In this document: one piece after another, positions 9,097 through 16,889 of the stretch
How the letters are laid out: each line of letters begins with the position of its first letter
Position numbering within the stretch: the first letter of the stretch is position 1
Assembly (NCBI GenBank): GCA_016719895.1
Contig: JADJYG010000006.1
Location: forward strand, 248,001-312,000
Origin: Saprospirales bacterium
GTDB lineage: Bacteria > Bacteroidota > Bacteroidia > Chitinophagales > Saprospiraceae
Length of the DNA: 64,000 nt
Reading direction: 5' to 3'
The notes under the pieces: model-generated
Told to the model about the DNA's origin: nothing
Databases searched by the model: none
Seen by the model: only the letters and a program-made list of their open reading frames with translations
Position numbers and translations under genes: made by a program

Positions 9097-9747
9097 TCAT
9101 TTCGCGCGCCGGAGCCCCGCAAAATAGACCTGAATGCCCAGTGAAACCGCAAATTGGTTGGTTTTGGTTGTTGTTTCGGTGTTTACGCCGCCTTGTGTGG
9201 TATTGAAACGGCTGCGGGCAAAATTGTATTTAAACAGCGTTTCAATCCCGATAGCATCATTTGAAAAAATGGTAAAGCCCGGTCCCGCACCGAACGCAAT
9301 GATATCGGTGCTGATGTTTTGCGGTTGCCCGTCAATGATCAGGTCGTCAGAAGAGGTGCCAAATCCGAAGTTGCCTTCCAGAAATACGGCTTTGTCGCCG
9401 CCGAAGGGCACATAATAGCGCATATATGGGCCAAATAACAAGTCGCTGTCGTCGTTTTTGTCCTCGTTCGGTTGTTGTTCGCGGCTGAAGGTATAGTCCA
9501 GTCCGACCCCAAGGTTAAAGTTTTCGAACAGAAAATAGCCGACGTGCGGCGCGATGTTCCATTGAAACGATTCAGGCCCCGACCCCGATCCGCCTCCCTG
9601 TGTGATCGTCGAGGTGTTGGAAGAAAATCCAACTGCCGTACCGATCAGGAAATTGCCGCGGCTTGTGAAGTCTTGTGCCTGAATATGAAGCGATAGCAAC
9701 ATGGCGGCAAACGCCGCCAATACTGCCAAACTACCGGTCTTTTTCAT
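9097..9747 (-). CDS. Outer-membrane beta-barrel protein
   Basis: A 216-residue protein with a clear Sec signal peptide (MKKTGSLAVLAAFAAMLL, cleavage near IQAQ). Behind it is a pattern of alternating hydrophobic and polar residues ending in a predicted final strand, typical of small eight-stranded outer-membrane barrels of the OmpW/porin-like class in Bacteroidota. Glycine-rich turns and sequences such as NIAPHVGYFLFENFNLG fit repeated strands. The specific function is unknown. It has its own downstream terminator and is probably monocistronic. Confidence 0.8.
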   Translation of the reverse strand: MKKTGSLAVLAAFAAMLLSLHIQAQDFTSRGNFLIGTAVGFSSNTSTITQGGGSGSGPESFQWNIAPHVGYFLFENFNLGVGLDYTFSREQQPNEDKNDDSDLLFGPYMRYYVPFGGDKAVFLEGNFGFGTSSDDLIIDGQPQNISTDIIAFGAGPGFTIFSNDAIGIETLFKYNFARSRFNTTQGGVNTETTTKTNQFAVSLGIQVYFAGLRRAK

Positions 9748-9854
9748 ACGAGATTTGATTTAGTTCATAATCAGTACAAAAGATCGTGTTTAAATGACCA
9801 AATCAAATGATGTGAATCAAAGCAGGCCTTGACCTTGGTCAAAAATTGGCCGCC

Positions 9855-11753
9855 TCAATAGGCGCGTTCGTCCAGGTCTTCCATATAATTCATAAACGCC
9901 CGGTTGACCACACGGTTGCCGCCCGGCGTGGGATAACGCCCCGAGAAGTACCAGTCGCCCAGGTGTTTGGGGCAAGCTTTGTGCAAGCCGTCGAGGGTTT
10001 GAAAAATGACCTGCACTTCCGGCTTTATGCCCTCCGGGGTGACCAGCTGGGCGATGCGCTGGCTGATTTCGCAGTAGCCGAAGTGATTGTACAGGGGGAC
10101 CACTTCGTTTTGGATCATCTCTACCGGCAGGTTTTCAGACGCCTTGCAGCGGCGGTAGGCATCCTGCAACAATTGTTCGCGCCCGGTTTCCTGCAGCAGT
10201 TGCACCAGCGCCTGGAAGGCCACGAAATCTTTCATTTTACTCATATCGATGCCGTAGCAATCGGGAAAACGGATCTGTGGGGCGCTGGAGAGCACAATGA
10301 TTTTTTTCGGGTGCAGCCGGGCGGTTATGTTTACGATACTGTCGCGCAGGGTGGTGCCACGCACGATCGAGTCGTCGAGCAGCACCAGGGTATCCACGTT
10401 GTTTTCCACGAGGCCGTAGGTCACGTCGTACACGTAGCTCACCATGTCGTTGCGGCTCTTGGTGTCGGCGATAAAGGTGCGCTGTTTTTCGTCTTTATGC
10501 ACCAGCTTTTCCACCCGGGGGCGGCGGGTCAGGATTTCAGCCAGTTTGTCCGGACTGAATTTTTTTCCGGCCTTGAGTTTGAGGATTTCCTCCTGTTTCC
10601 AAAGGTTCAGCGCCTGGTCGAGGCCCTCGGCCAGTCCGTAGAACGCAGCTTCGGCGGTGTTGGGGATGTAGGAAAATACCGTATTTTCGAGGTCAAAGTT
10701 GACGGCTTCCAGCACGGGCTGCGCCAGTAGTTCGCCCAGTTTTTTGCGCTCCTGGTAGATTTCGCGGTCGTTGCCGCGGCTGAAGTAGATCCGCTCGAAA
10801 GAGCAGGCGCGGGTTTCGCGGGGTTCGCTGAAGGGCTGTTCGCTGATGGCGCCGTGGCATTTGACGATCAGGGCATGCCCGGGCTTGAGTTCCTGCACGG
10901 CGCTGTAAGGCACATTAAACACGGTTTGAATAGCCGCGCGTTCGGAGGCGCCGACGACGATCTCGTCGTCCTGGTACCAGAATGCCGGGCGGATGCCGTT
11001 GGGGTCGCGGATCAGGAAGGCGTCGCCGTGGCCGATCAGGCCGCCGAGTACATAGCCGCCGTCGAACTTGCGGGTCGCTCTTTTGAGCAGGCGCTGGATG
11101 TCGAGGTTTTCGAAAATGAGTTTATTGATATCCTGGTTGGAATAGCCGTCGGGTTTGTACCAGGTGTGCAGGCGCTGCACTTCGTCGTCGAGGAAATGGC
11201 CGATTTTTTCCAAAACGGTCACGGTATCGCTTTTTTCCTTGGGGTATTGGCCGAGGTCGACGAGTTCCTGGAAGAGTTCGTCGACGTTGGTCATGTTGAA
11301 ATTGCCGGCGAGCAGGAGGTTTCGGTTGATCCAGTTGTTTTGGCGGTGGAAGGGGTGCACGCGTTCGATGCTGTTGTCGCCGTGGGTGCCGTAGCGCAGG
11401 TGTCCCATCAGCACTTCGCCGGCGTAGGGGGCGTTGGCTTTGAGCCAGGCGGGGTCGCCGAGTTGTTCGGGGGTAAACTGCCTGAGTCGGCCCCACACCA
11501 TGTCGAAGAGGTCGACCAGGTAGTTGGGGGCGTTGCTGCGTTTGCGGCTGATGTAGCGGTCGCCGGGCGTGGGGTTGAGTTTGATGGTGGCCAGGCCGGC
11601 GCCGTCTTGCCCGCGGTTGCGCATTTTTTGCAGGAGCAGCTGGAGTTTTTGAAGGCCGTAGAACACCGTGCCGTATTTTTTGTGGTAATATTCGAGGGGT
11701 TTGCGCAGTCGCAAAACAGCGATGCCGCATTCGTGCTGGATCTGGTCACTCAT
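9855..11753 (-). CDS. purF: Amidophosphoribosyltransferase
   Basis: Catalyses the first committed step of purine synthesis, forming phosphoribosylamine from PRPP and glutamine. The 632-residue protein has a short propeptide-like leader MSDQIQHE before Cys9, the N-terminal glutaminase nucleophile (CGIAVLR). The PRPP-binding loop VLLDDSIVRGTTLRDS lies in the C-terminal phosphoribosyltransferase domain. It is longer than the E. coli enzyme (about 505 residues) because of insertions between the glutaminase strands, which I associate with the long Bacteroidota form. A TACCTTTG promoter box lies 34 bp upstream. Confidence 0.94.
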   Translation of the reverse strand: MSDQIQHECGIAVLRLRKPLEYYHKKYGTVFYGLQKLQLLLQKMRNRGQDGAGLATIKLNPTPGDRYISRKRSNAPNYLVDLFDMVWGRLRQFTPEQLGDPAWLKANAPYAGEVLMGHLRYGTHGDNSIERVHPFHRQNNWINRNLLLAGNFNMTNVDELFQELVDLGQYPKEKSDTVTVLEKIGHFLDDEVQRLHTWYKPDGYSNQDINKLIFENLDIQRLLKRATRKFDGGYVLGGLIGHGDAFLIRDPNGIRPAFWYQDDEIVVGASERAAIQTVFNVPYSAVQELKPGHALIVKCHGAISEQPFSEPRETRACSFERIYFSRGNDREIYQERKKLGELLAQPVLEAVNFDLENTVFSYIPNTAEAAFYGLAEGLDQALNLWKQEEILKLKAGKKFSPDKLAEILTRRPRVEKLVHKDEKQRTFIADTKSRNDMVSYVYDVTYGLVENNVDTLVLLDDSIVRGTTLRDSIVNITARLHPKKIIVLSSAPQIRFPDCYGIDMSKMKDFVAFQALVQLLQETGREQLLQDAYRRCKASENLPVEMIQNEVVPLYNHFGYCEISQRIAQLVTPEGIKPEVQVIFQTLDGLHKACPKHLGDWYFSGRYPTPGGNRVVNRAFMNYMEDLDERAY

Positions 11754-11786
11754 TGTGTGGGAAAAGAATTAGGAAGCCGGGCGCTG

Positions 11787-11794
11787 CAAAGGTA
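11787..11794 (-). promoter_or_regulatory. -7 box (TACCTTTG) for purF
   Basis: An exact TAnnTTTG match on the minus strand, 33 bp before the purF start codon. Confidence 0.6.
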
Positions 11795-11880
11795 CGATGC
11801 CCTGCGGGGGAAACAGCTGGGGGGCGGGGAAGTTGTTTTTCGGGGGCGGGATTTGAAATTGATTTGGAAAAAAATGGGCA

Positions 11881-12383
11881 TTAATCCGCTGCCAGCGACC
11901 GCCAACTCCGGATGTGGTACCCGCCACTGCGTTCCTGGTTGTCGTCGCCGCCGTAATAAACTATTCCGCCGCCGGCATTCGGCTGAAGACCGTTCCAGTA
12001 TTGCAGTCCTTTCAGCCAATCGCGGCTGATCGTTTGCCCACTTTTGATTTCTACAGGCGTTTGCTGCACCCCCTCGTCGAGCAAGGCATCAATTTCGCGG
12101 CCAGAACTTTCGCGCCAGAAATAGAGGTTGGAGCGCAGCCCGCGGTTGAAGCGTTTTTTCAGCAACTCGTTGAGGATAAAATTTTCAAACAGGGCCCCCC
12201 CCGGAAGGGGTGTTGCCCCAGGAGTTCGGGGCTCGGGATGCGGTCGGCCGGCGTTTCCAGCGAGACGTAGGGTTTGTCCGGAAAACATTTTTTCGCCAGC
12301 GTGGTCTTCGCGGGCCGATGATGGCTACGGCCTTGAAATGGCCGAGTTTTTCTTCGGATTGTCGCTGAATATTCCTGCAGATT
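11881..12383 (-). pseudogene. Collapsed remnant of an AAA ATPase with DUF4143 domain
   Basis: The minus strand reads, in mixed frames, AVAIIGPR then KTTLAKKCFP and KPYVSLETPADR, the N-terminal ATPase segment. The Walker A loop is damaged because bases are missing between GPR and KTT. After a second shift the frame continues with GALFENFILNELLKKRFN, YFWRESSGREIDALLDE and VEIKSGQTI, the C-terminal DUF4143 nuclease-like part. About 200 central residues of the family are missing, so this is a deletion-degraded pseudogene. A full-length relative, which is not a close copy, lies at 37821-38948. Confidence 0.8.
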
Positions 12384-12681
12384 AGGATTTGAATTCCTAA
12401 TCTACAAAAATTTGCGTTTTTGGGGAACAGTGCAAAGCGGGAAACATGCCCTTGGGAGGGTTCAAAGCTGGGCTAAGTCTTTGTAAAGTTTCATTTTATC
12501 GTATCTTGCAGCATTGCATCTCCCTGGGTTCAGCCGATCTTAAGCATTTCTCTTTTATTCTAAATACTCAATCAGTTTCGTCTATGAACCAGGAATATCA
12601 CTGGAAACTTACCCTGCCGCCGTTTCCCGGCGAGATGATCGTGACGGAAGACCTTGTGGTAAATTAAACTGAAGTGGCCGT
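12384..12681. other. Intergenic region with one doubtful small frame
   Basis: No convincing gene. A short frame from ATG 12584 to TAA 12667 on the plus strand (27 codons, starting MNQEYHWKLTLPP) is preceded by AT-rich sequence. It has no recognisable family and could be a fragment of a truncated gene. I do not call it a CDS. Confidence 0.4.
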
Positions 12682-14151
12682 TCATATTCTGGACGGCCGC
12701 TTCGCTTTTAGCCGCAACACTTCTTCGCGTTTCAACTTCAGCCAATTCAAAGCCTGTATGTTTTGTTCCTGGTCCAGCAGGTTTTCCAGATTTTTAGGAT
12801 TGGGATCGGGATCGGTATAATACTTAGCCAGCGTCCGGGATATTTGCACGAACCGCAGGAAAGTGGTCATGTTGGACTTCGACCAAATCTTATCCCGGTT
12901 CAGCCATTTTTCGAAGGTGTCGAAGTAATGGAACAGATAAGATTGATAAGAGGCATCCTTCAGGTAAAGATCGAAATGCGCCTGGGCCGCCAGTACCCGG
13001 CCGGTCAGTTGAAGGTTTGGCGCGCTAAATTCATACCCTTGTAAAATAGCCAGGCAGGCCTCCGGGCCGTTGCGCCAGTAGGCGGTATGGGCGCCGGCCC
13101 ATCGGGCGCAATCATCCCGGACTTCTTCGGCGAGGCAAACCGTATAAGTGTCGGTAAATTGGCCGGTAAAATCGAACGTTCTTTTAGTGTTACTCGCAGT
13201 CACGATGGTCAAATAAGTATTGCTCGTCATTTTCCCCTGATTCAAAACAGCGCCCGTGGTCAGACCCAGCTGGTAGAGCGGAAGGCTTTTGGTGATATCG
13301 AGGGCGCCGGCTTTTATCAGCTGCTTGGCGTCGTTCAGCAGCGACAAAAGATGTATGTTTTGTTCCCGTGTATTCAGCGCGTCGAAGCGCTCCAGAAAGG
13401 CGGTCTGTAGTTGCAGGAATTGCGGGAGCAGGTTTTCTTCCCCGGCATCGGCAAAGCGCATCCGGTACAGCTCCAGCGCGGGGTGCCGGATACCGCCGGC
13501 CGCGGTAAACCATTTCTTCAATTCCGCCGGCAAGTCGTGGGGTTCCTCTTTAAAGAGCCGGTTTTGAAAAATCATTTCGTTGATGACGGCCGCTTTTTCC
13601 AGCAGGTAAAGCAGGTCGATCTGCGCGCCCATCTGCACGATCGTCGCATGACCCGCTTGCCCGCCCGGCCCCTTACCGGGGTGGTGGTACATCCGGCGGT
13701 GCAGGCGCAATAAGCCCAGGTGGTCTTTCCAGTCTTTCACTTCTCTGGATTCCAGTCGGTCGATTTCGCGACGAGCATCCCGGAAAAACCAGTCGTCGAG
13801 CCCCCGGCCCTGGAATTCCTGTATCAGGAGTTCTTTTTGCAAGTGGTGTTCGCCGGAGAAGCGCTGGAAAACGAGAAATTTTTCTGCCGCCAGGTAGGCT
13901 TCCGACAGGAGGTTGTTCATCCGGCGCTCGCTGAATTTTCCGTCGGGCAGCACCTGCCGGAACAATTTCTCTTTGGTCAGTTTGGTATCCGAAAAACCGG
14001 GGTAATACGGCTTGAGCCGGGTCAGGAGCCGGGTCAGGTTTTTGTTGGTGTTGCACCAGGGGGATTGGAGCCAGCGTTCGAAGGCCTTTAATTCTGCTTC
14101 GTCGAATGTTTGGAGAAGGTGGATGAATTTTGATGTGAATGGAGTTGGCAT
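12682..14151 (-). CDS. Uncharacterised helical protein
   Basis: A protein of about 489 residues with no family that I recognise. It is rich in leucine, charged residues and aromatic residues with heptad-like spacing, without signal peptide or membrane segments, so a cytoplasmic alpha-helical-repeat fold is likely. The N-terminus MPTPFTSKFIHLLQTFDEAE and the motif FRQVLPDGKFSERRMNNLL look conserved. A 33-bp piece of the latter motif is found again at 15643-15675, so a second copy once existed nearby. ATG 14151 is chosen because the upstream frame is cysteine/aromatic-rich and runs to the neighbouring gene. It follows the AbiE operon on the same strand by 34 bp. Confidence 0.65.
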   Translation of the reverse strand: MPTPFTSKFIHLLQTFDEAELKAFERWLQSPWCNTNKNLTRLLTRLKPYYPGFSDTKLTKEKLFRQVLPDGKFSERRMNNLLSEAYLAAEKFLVFQRFSGEHHLQKELLIQEFQGRGLDDWFFRDARREIDRLESREVKDWKDHLGLLRLHRRMYHHPGKGPGGQAGHATIVQMGAQIDLLYLLEKAAVINEMIFQNRLFKEEPHDLPAELKKWFTAAGGIRHPALELYRMRFADAGEENLLPQFLQLQTAFLERFDALNTREQNIHLLSLLNDAKQLIKAGALDITKSLPLYQLGLTTGAVLNQGKMTSNTYLTIVTASNTKRTFDFTGQFTDTYTVCLAEEVRDDCARWAGAHTAYWRNGPEACLAILQGYEFSAPNLQLTGRVLAAQAHFDLYLKDASYQSYLFHYFDTFEKWLNRDKIWSKSNMTTFLRFVQISRTLAKYYTDPDPNPKNLENLLDQEQNIQALNWLKLKREEVLRLKAKRPSRI

Positions 14152-14185
14152 ATTGTAGCAGGAATAGATATAAAACGCCTGAACT

Positions 14186-14965
14186 TTAAAAATCCGATTG
14201 TTCCAAAACCGGCAAAAACAACCGCACCTTCTTTTCATCTGCCGGGTAAAACAAGAAATTGCGCACGTCTTTTACCATTTCTTCCATGTCTGTCTGTTGG
14301 CAAATATCGCGCACCCGTTTCATCAGTTCGGCGCGGTTGGATACGCCCAGTTTCATTTCTAAAAATGTATAATCGGGTTTCACCGACTTGGACAGGAGAA
14401 AGACAATGTCGAAAAAGTCGCGCCCCTTGCTTTTTTTGCGTTGGCAAAGCGCGGTGAATTTTTGCGCCAAAAGGATGTCCGGCGGCGTAGTGAGGATTTG
14501 GGTGGTCACGTCAAACCGGTTCAAAATATAGTGTTCGGGCTCAAAGTTGAAATGCTGGGGTTCAGTGTCCAGTTGGATAAGGATTTTTTCTTCGCGGTAA
14601 CCGCTGAGTCCTTGCTCGAACAACAACCCGGGAAAACGGATATAACAATGGTACGCTCCCCGGATGACTTGTTTCATTTCTACCTGATATCCCTGCTGCT
14701 CCAGACCAATTCGAATAGATTTGGACACCTCGTCGAATTCGGATTCGGTGACCTGAAAATTATCGAAATCCAGGTCTTCTGAAAACCGGGAATTGTTGTG
14801 CACCAGGCGGAGGCAAGTGCCGCCCAGGAAGCAAAAGCGACTGGCATAAGGGCCTTCAAACAATATTTCCAGAATCTTGCATTGCAGGTATTCGCGCAAA
14901 ATGAACGAGCGGTGCATGCGCAAGGCCGCCGGGTAAGCCTCCAGCAGTTCAGACAGGTTCAGCAT
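14186..14965 (-). CDS. AbiEii-type nucleotidyltransferase toxin
   Basis: A 259-residue protein of the nucleotidyl transferase AbiEii/AbiGii toxin family. The nucleotidyltransferase signature is visible as LGGTCLRL (47-54) followed by RFSEDLDF with the catalytic-type acidic pair D64 and D66. DILLAQKFTAL and KGRDFFDIVFLL match the later conserved motifs. In characterised AbiE systems this toxin stops growth, probably by modifying tRNA, and gives phage abortive infection. Its start overlaps the end of the antitoxin gene by 17 bp, the usual coupling in these type IV toxin-antitoxin pairs. Confidence 0.88.
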   Translation of the reverse strand: MLNLSELLEAYPAALRMHRSFILREYLQCKILEILFEGPYASRFCFLGGTCLRLVHNNSRFSEDLDFDNFQVTESEFDEVSKSIRIGLEQQGYQVEMKQVIRGAYHCYIRFPGLLFEQGLSGYREEKILIQLDTEPQHFNFEPEHYILNRFDVTTQILTTPPDILLAQKFTALCQRKKSKGRDFFDIVFLLSKSVKPDYTFLEMKLGVSNRAELMKRVRDICQQTDMEEMVKDVRNFLFYPADEKKVRLFLPVLEQSDF

Positions 14966-15575
14966 AGTAAAGATAGGTTTTAAAGATTTGAACACGTTTG
15001 GACAGGGGAATGGAATCAAACAGCGCGCAGTAAACGTTTAGTTTTTCCCAGTTTATGTCAACGCTCATTTGGTCGGGATTAAAGCGAAGCGCTTCAAAAT
15101 CTGCTATCGTTGCGATTTTTGGGTGCAGGTAAAGGAAATCGAGCAAGGCTTTCTCGGGTTCAGCTATTTTTGTGCCATAGCCCTCCGTTTTCAACAATCG
15201 GTAGCCAAAAAAAAGCGAGGGTTTCACGCTGGAATAACGGAAACGGCCTGCCGGTGTGTCAAATGCTTGTGTTTTCCGGGTGGAGATGGACGTGACGGTG
15301 AACACCGCCTCCGGAATCCAGCCGTAGTAGGCAAGAGCGGTTTCCAACGAGACATAAGAGGGCCGGTATATTTTATTGGCCACCCAGTACAGGTGTTCTT
15401 CGCTAGCGATTCGACCTGCGACGCTGTACCAACCATTCCGAATGCGCACGATATGGCCTTTTTTTTGCCAGTTGAGCAGATTTTCCCGCTCAAACCCCGG
15501 ATATATCTGCTCTACTTCCCGTACTGAAAACGCGGGCGTTTTTCTGAATCTGTCCAAAAATTCAAGTAAATTCAT
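14949..15575 (-). CDS. AbiEi-type antitoxin/transcriptional regulator
   Basis: A 208-residue protein with an N-terminal winged-helix-like segment (about 1-60: FSVREVEQIYPGFERENLL and GHIVRIRNGWY) and a C-terminal AbiEi antitoxin domain (YVSLETALAYYGWIP, EPEKALLDFLYLHP). Known AbiEi proteins neutralise the toxin without direct contact and repress their own operon by binding inverted repeats in the promoter. An inverted repeat of that kind lies 11 bp upstream of this start. The order antitoxin then toxin, with overlap, matches the family. Confidence 0.85.
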   Translation of the reverse strand: MNLLEFLDRFRKTPAFSVREVEQIYPGFERENLLNWQKKGHIVRIRNGWYSVAGRIASEEHLYWVANKIYRPSYVSLETALAYYGWIPEAVFTVTSISTRKTQAFDTPAGRFRYSSVKPSLFFGYRLLKTEGYGTKIAEPEKALLDFLYLHPKIATIADFEALRFNPDQMSVDINWEKLNVYCALFDSIPLSKRVQIFKTYLYYAEPV

Positions 15576-15585
15576 TTCTTTTTTT

Positions 15586-15599
15586 CCTAAAAATTTAGG
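15586..15599. promoter_or_regulatory. Candidate operator CCTAAA-AA-TTTAGG
   Basis: A perfect 6+2+6 inverted repeat between the -7 box (15611-15618) and the AbiEi start (15575). Its position in the early leader is suitable for autorepression by the AbiEi antitoxin. Binding is inference. Confidence 0.55.
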
Positions 15600-15610
15600 T
15601 TTTTGGGAAA

Positions 15611-15618
15611 CAAATATA
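15611..15618 (-). promoter_or_regulatory. -7 box (TATATTTG) for the abiE operon
   Basis: An exact TAnnTTTG match on the minus strand, 35 bp upstream of the antitoxin ATG, within an AT-rich stretch. Confidence 0.6.
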
Positions 15619-15642
15619 CAAATTTATTTTAGGCGCAACGCA

Positions 15643-15675
15643 TTTTCCGTCGGGCAACACCTGCCGGAAAAATTT
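15643..15675 (-). pseudogene. Fragment of a paralogue of the helical protein gene at 12682-14151
   Basis: These 33 bp match 13936-13968 at 31 positions. On the minus strand they encode FRQVLPDGK, the same motif as in the neighbouring gene. The similarity stops abruptly on both sides. It is the relic of a second gene copy cut away or displaced, perhaps when the AbiE operon arrived. Confidence 0.6.
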
Positions 15676-15924
15676 TGTGGAAAAAATGGTAGCCATTTTT
15701 GTGGTGGATATGTACCGGTAAACATAAGACAATCAAATATTTAAACGTATAAATTGGCTAAATTATTAATTTTTTTTGTGGTAAGCGCTCTAAAATGTCT
15801 TTGGCGGCCGGGAAGTATTTATAACATATTTCGACGTCGGTCGGGCAGGTTCGTATTTGCCCTGTACATTTTTCACCAAAACGACCGGCCGTTCAGTCCT
15901 TTCACTCAAAAACGTCGCCTGACC

Positions 15925-16824
15925 ATGCAGTCATTAAGGTTATCTTTCTCTGGGGCATTCGCCCTCGCCGCTCTCGCGCTTTTCTCTTTCGGGTGCAACT
16001 CCAAGCCTGCGGCAGAAAAACCTGTCGCGCCGGAGTCGGCGCCTGCCGCCACCGCCCCCATGCCGGCCCCAACAGACAGTTCTGCCGGCACTACCCAGCC
16101 CGCGGCGACGGATACTGCCGCCCAGCCCGCGGAAACGGCTCCTGCCGCCACCCCTGCTCCTGCCGCGGCTCCCGCCACTCCTGCCAACAACACAGATGAT
16201 CTTCCCAACCGAACCCTCAGCGAAAACAGAATAGGCACGCAACTGATTTACATATCGGAGTCCATCACGGCGCAACAATTGCCGTATATCGTGGGCGGGC
16301 CCGCGCTGCAAGATTGCTCCGGCATTTTCCTGCGCATCACCGACAGCCTCAAGGCAAGGATTCCAGCCCTGGCCGACAAATCGAAGTACACCTTTCCCAA
16401 TGCCAACGAGCACCGTTCCTCCCGCGGCATTGCCCGTTGGTACCACGAACACGGCAACCTGCACATCGTTGAAGATGGTAAAGCCGATGCCAACCGGATT
16501 CGCCCCGGAAGCGTCATGTTTTTTGCCAACACCGACCAGAAGTATTCCAACATGAACATCGATCTCTTAGCCGGCCCCCCAAGCGGTGTCCCCAAAGGCG
16601 TGATCATGCACATTGCCACCGTGGTATCCGTGGTGAAAGATGATGCCGGCAACGTGATCAAATACACCATGATGCACGGCAGAAACACGAAAAACCCCGC
16701 CTCGCCCTCCGGCGGCAACTGCGATTGCGGCGCAACCACCGGAAAACAGCACGAGAAGTTCCCCTTCGGCAACTGGAACCAGCAGTGGGTAGCGGTGGCG
16801 AATATTGAAACGCCGGTGGAGTGA
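15925..16824 (+). CDS. NlpC/P60-like lipoprotein with Pro/Ala-rich linker
   Basis: A 299-residue lipoprotein: hydrophobic signal followed by a lipobox ending at Cys24 (LFSFGC), then a Pro/Ala/Thr-rich linker (about 27-90), then a globular domain. The domain has DCSG with candidate nucleophile Cys131, a GSVMFF turn, His229 in MHIATVV and His251, the arrangement of NlpC/P60 cysteine peptidases that cut peptidoglycan stem peptides. It would sit in the periplasm or outer membrane. ATG 15925 is chosen because it gives the signal peptide; the longer upstream frame has none. It lies 65 bp before the unusual locus on the same strand. Confidence 0.7.
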   Translation: MQSLRLSFSGAFALAALALFSFGCNSKPAAEKPVAPESAPAATAPMPAPTDSSAGTTQPAATDTAAQPAETAPAATPAPAAAPATPANNTDDLPNRTLSENRIGTQLIYISESITAQQLPYIVGGPALQDCSGIFLRITDSLKARIPALADKSKYTFPNANEHRSSRGIARWYHEHGNLHIVEDGKADANRIRPGSVMFFANTDQKYSNMNIDLLAGPPSGVPKGVIMHIATVVSVVKDDAGNVIKYTMMHGRNTKNPASPSGGNCDCGATTGKQHEKFPFGNWNQQWVAVANIETPVE

Positions 16825-16889
16825 GGGGATTTACAGCGGTATTGTTCAAAATATTTTTTTTCATTGACTTAAAATCCAGTTAGCGACCT

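Noticed and set aside
12584..12667. A 27-codon plus-strand frame as a small gene
   Set aside because: No homology that I recognise, no promoter box, and chance frames of this length are common.
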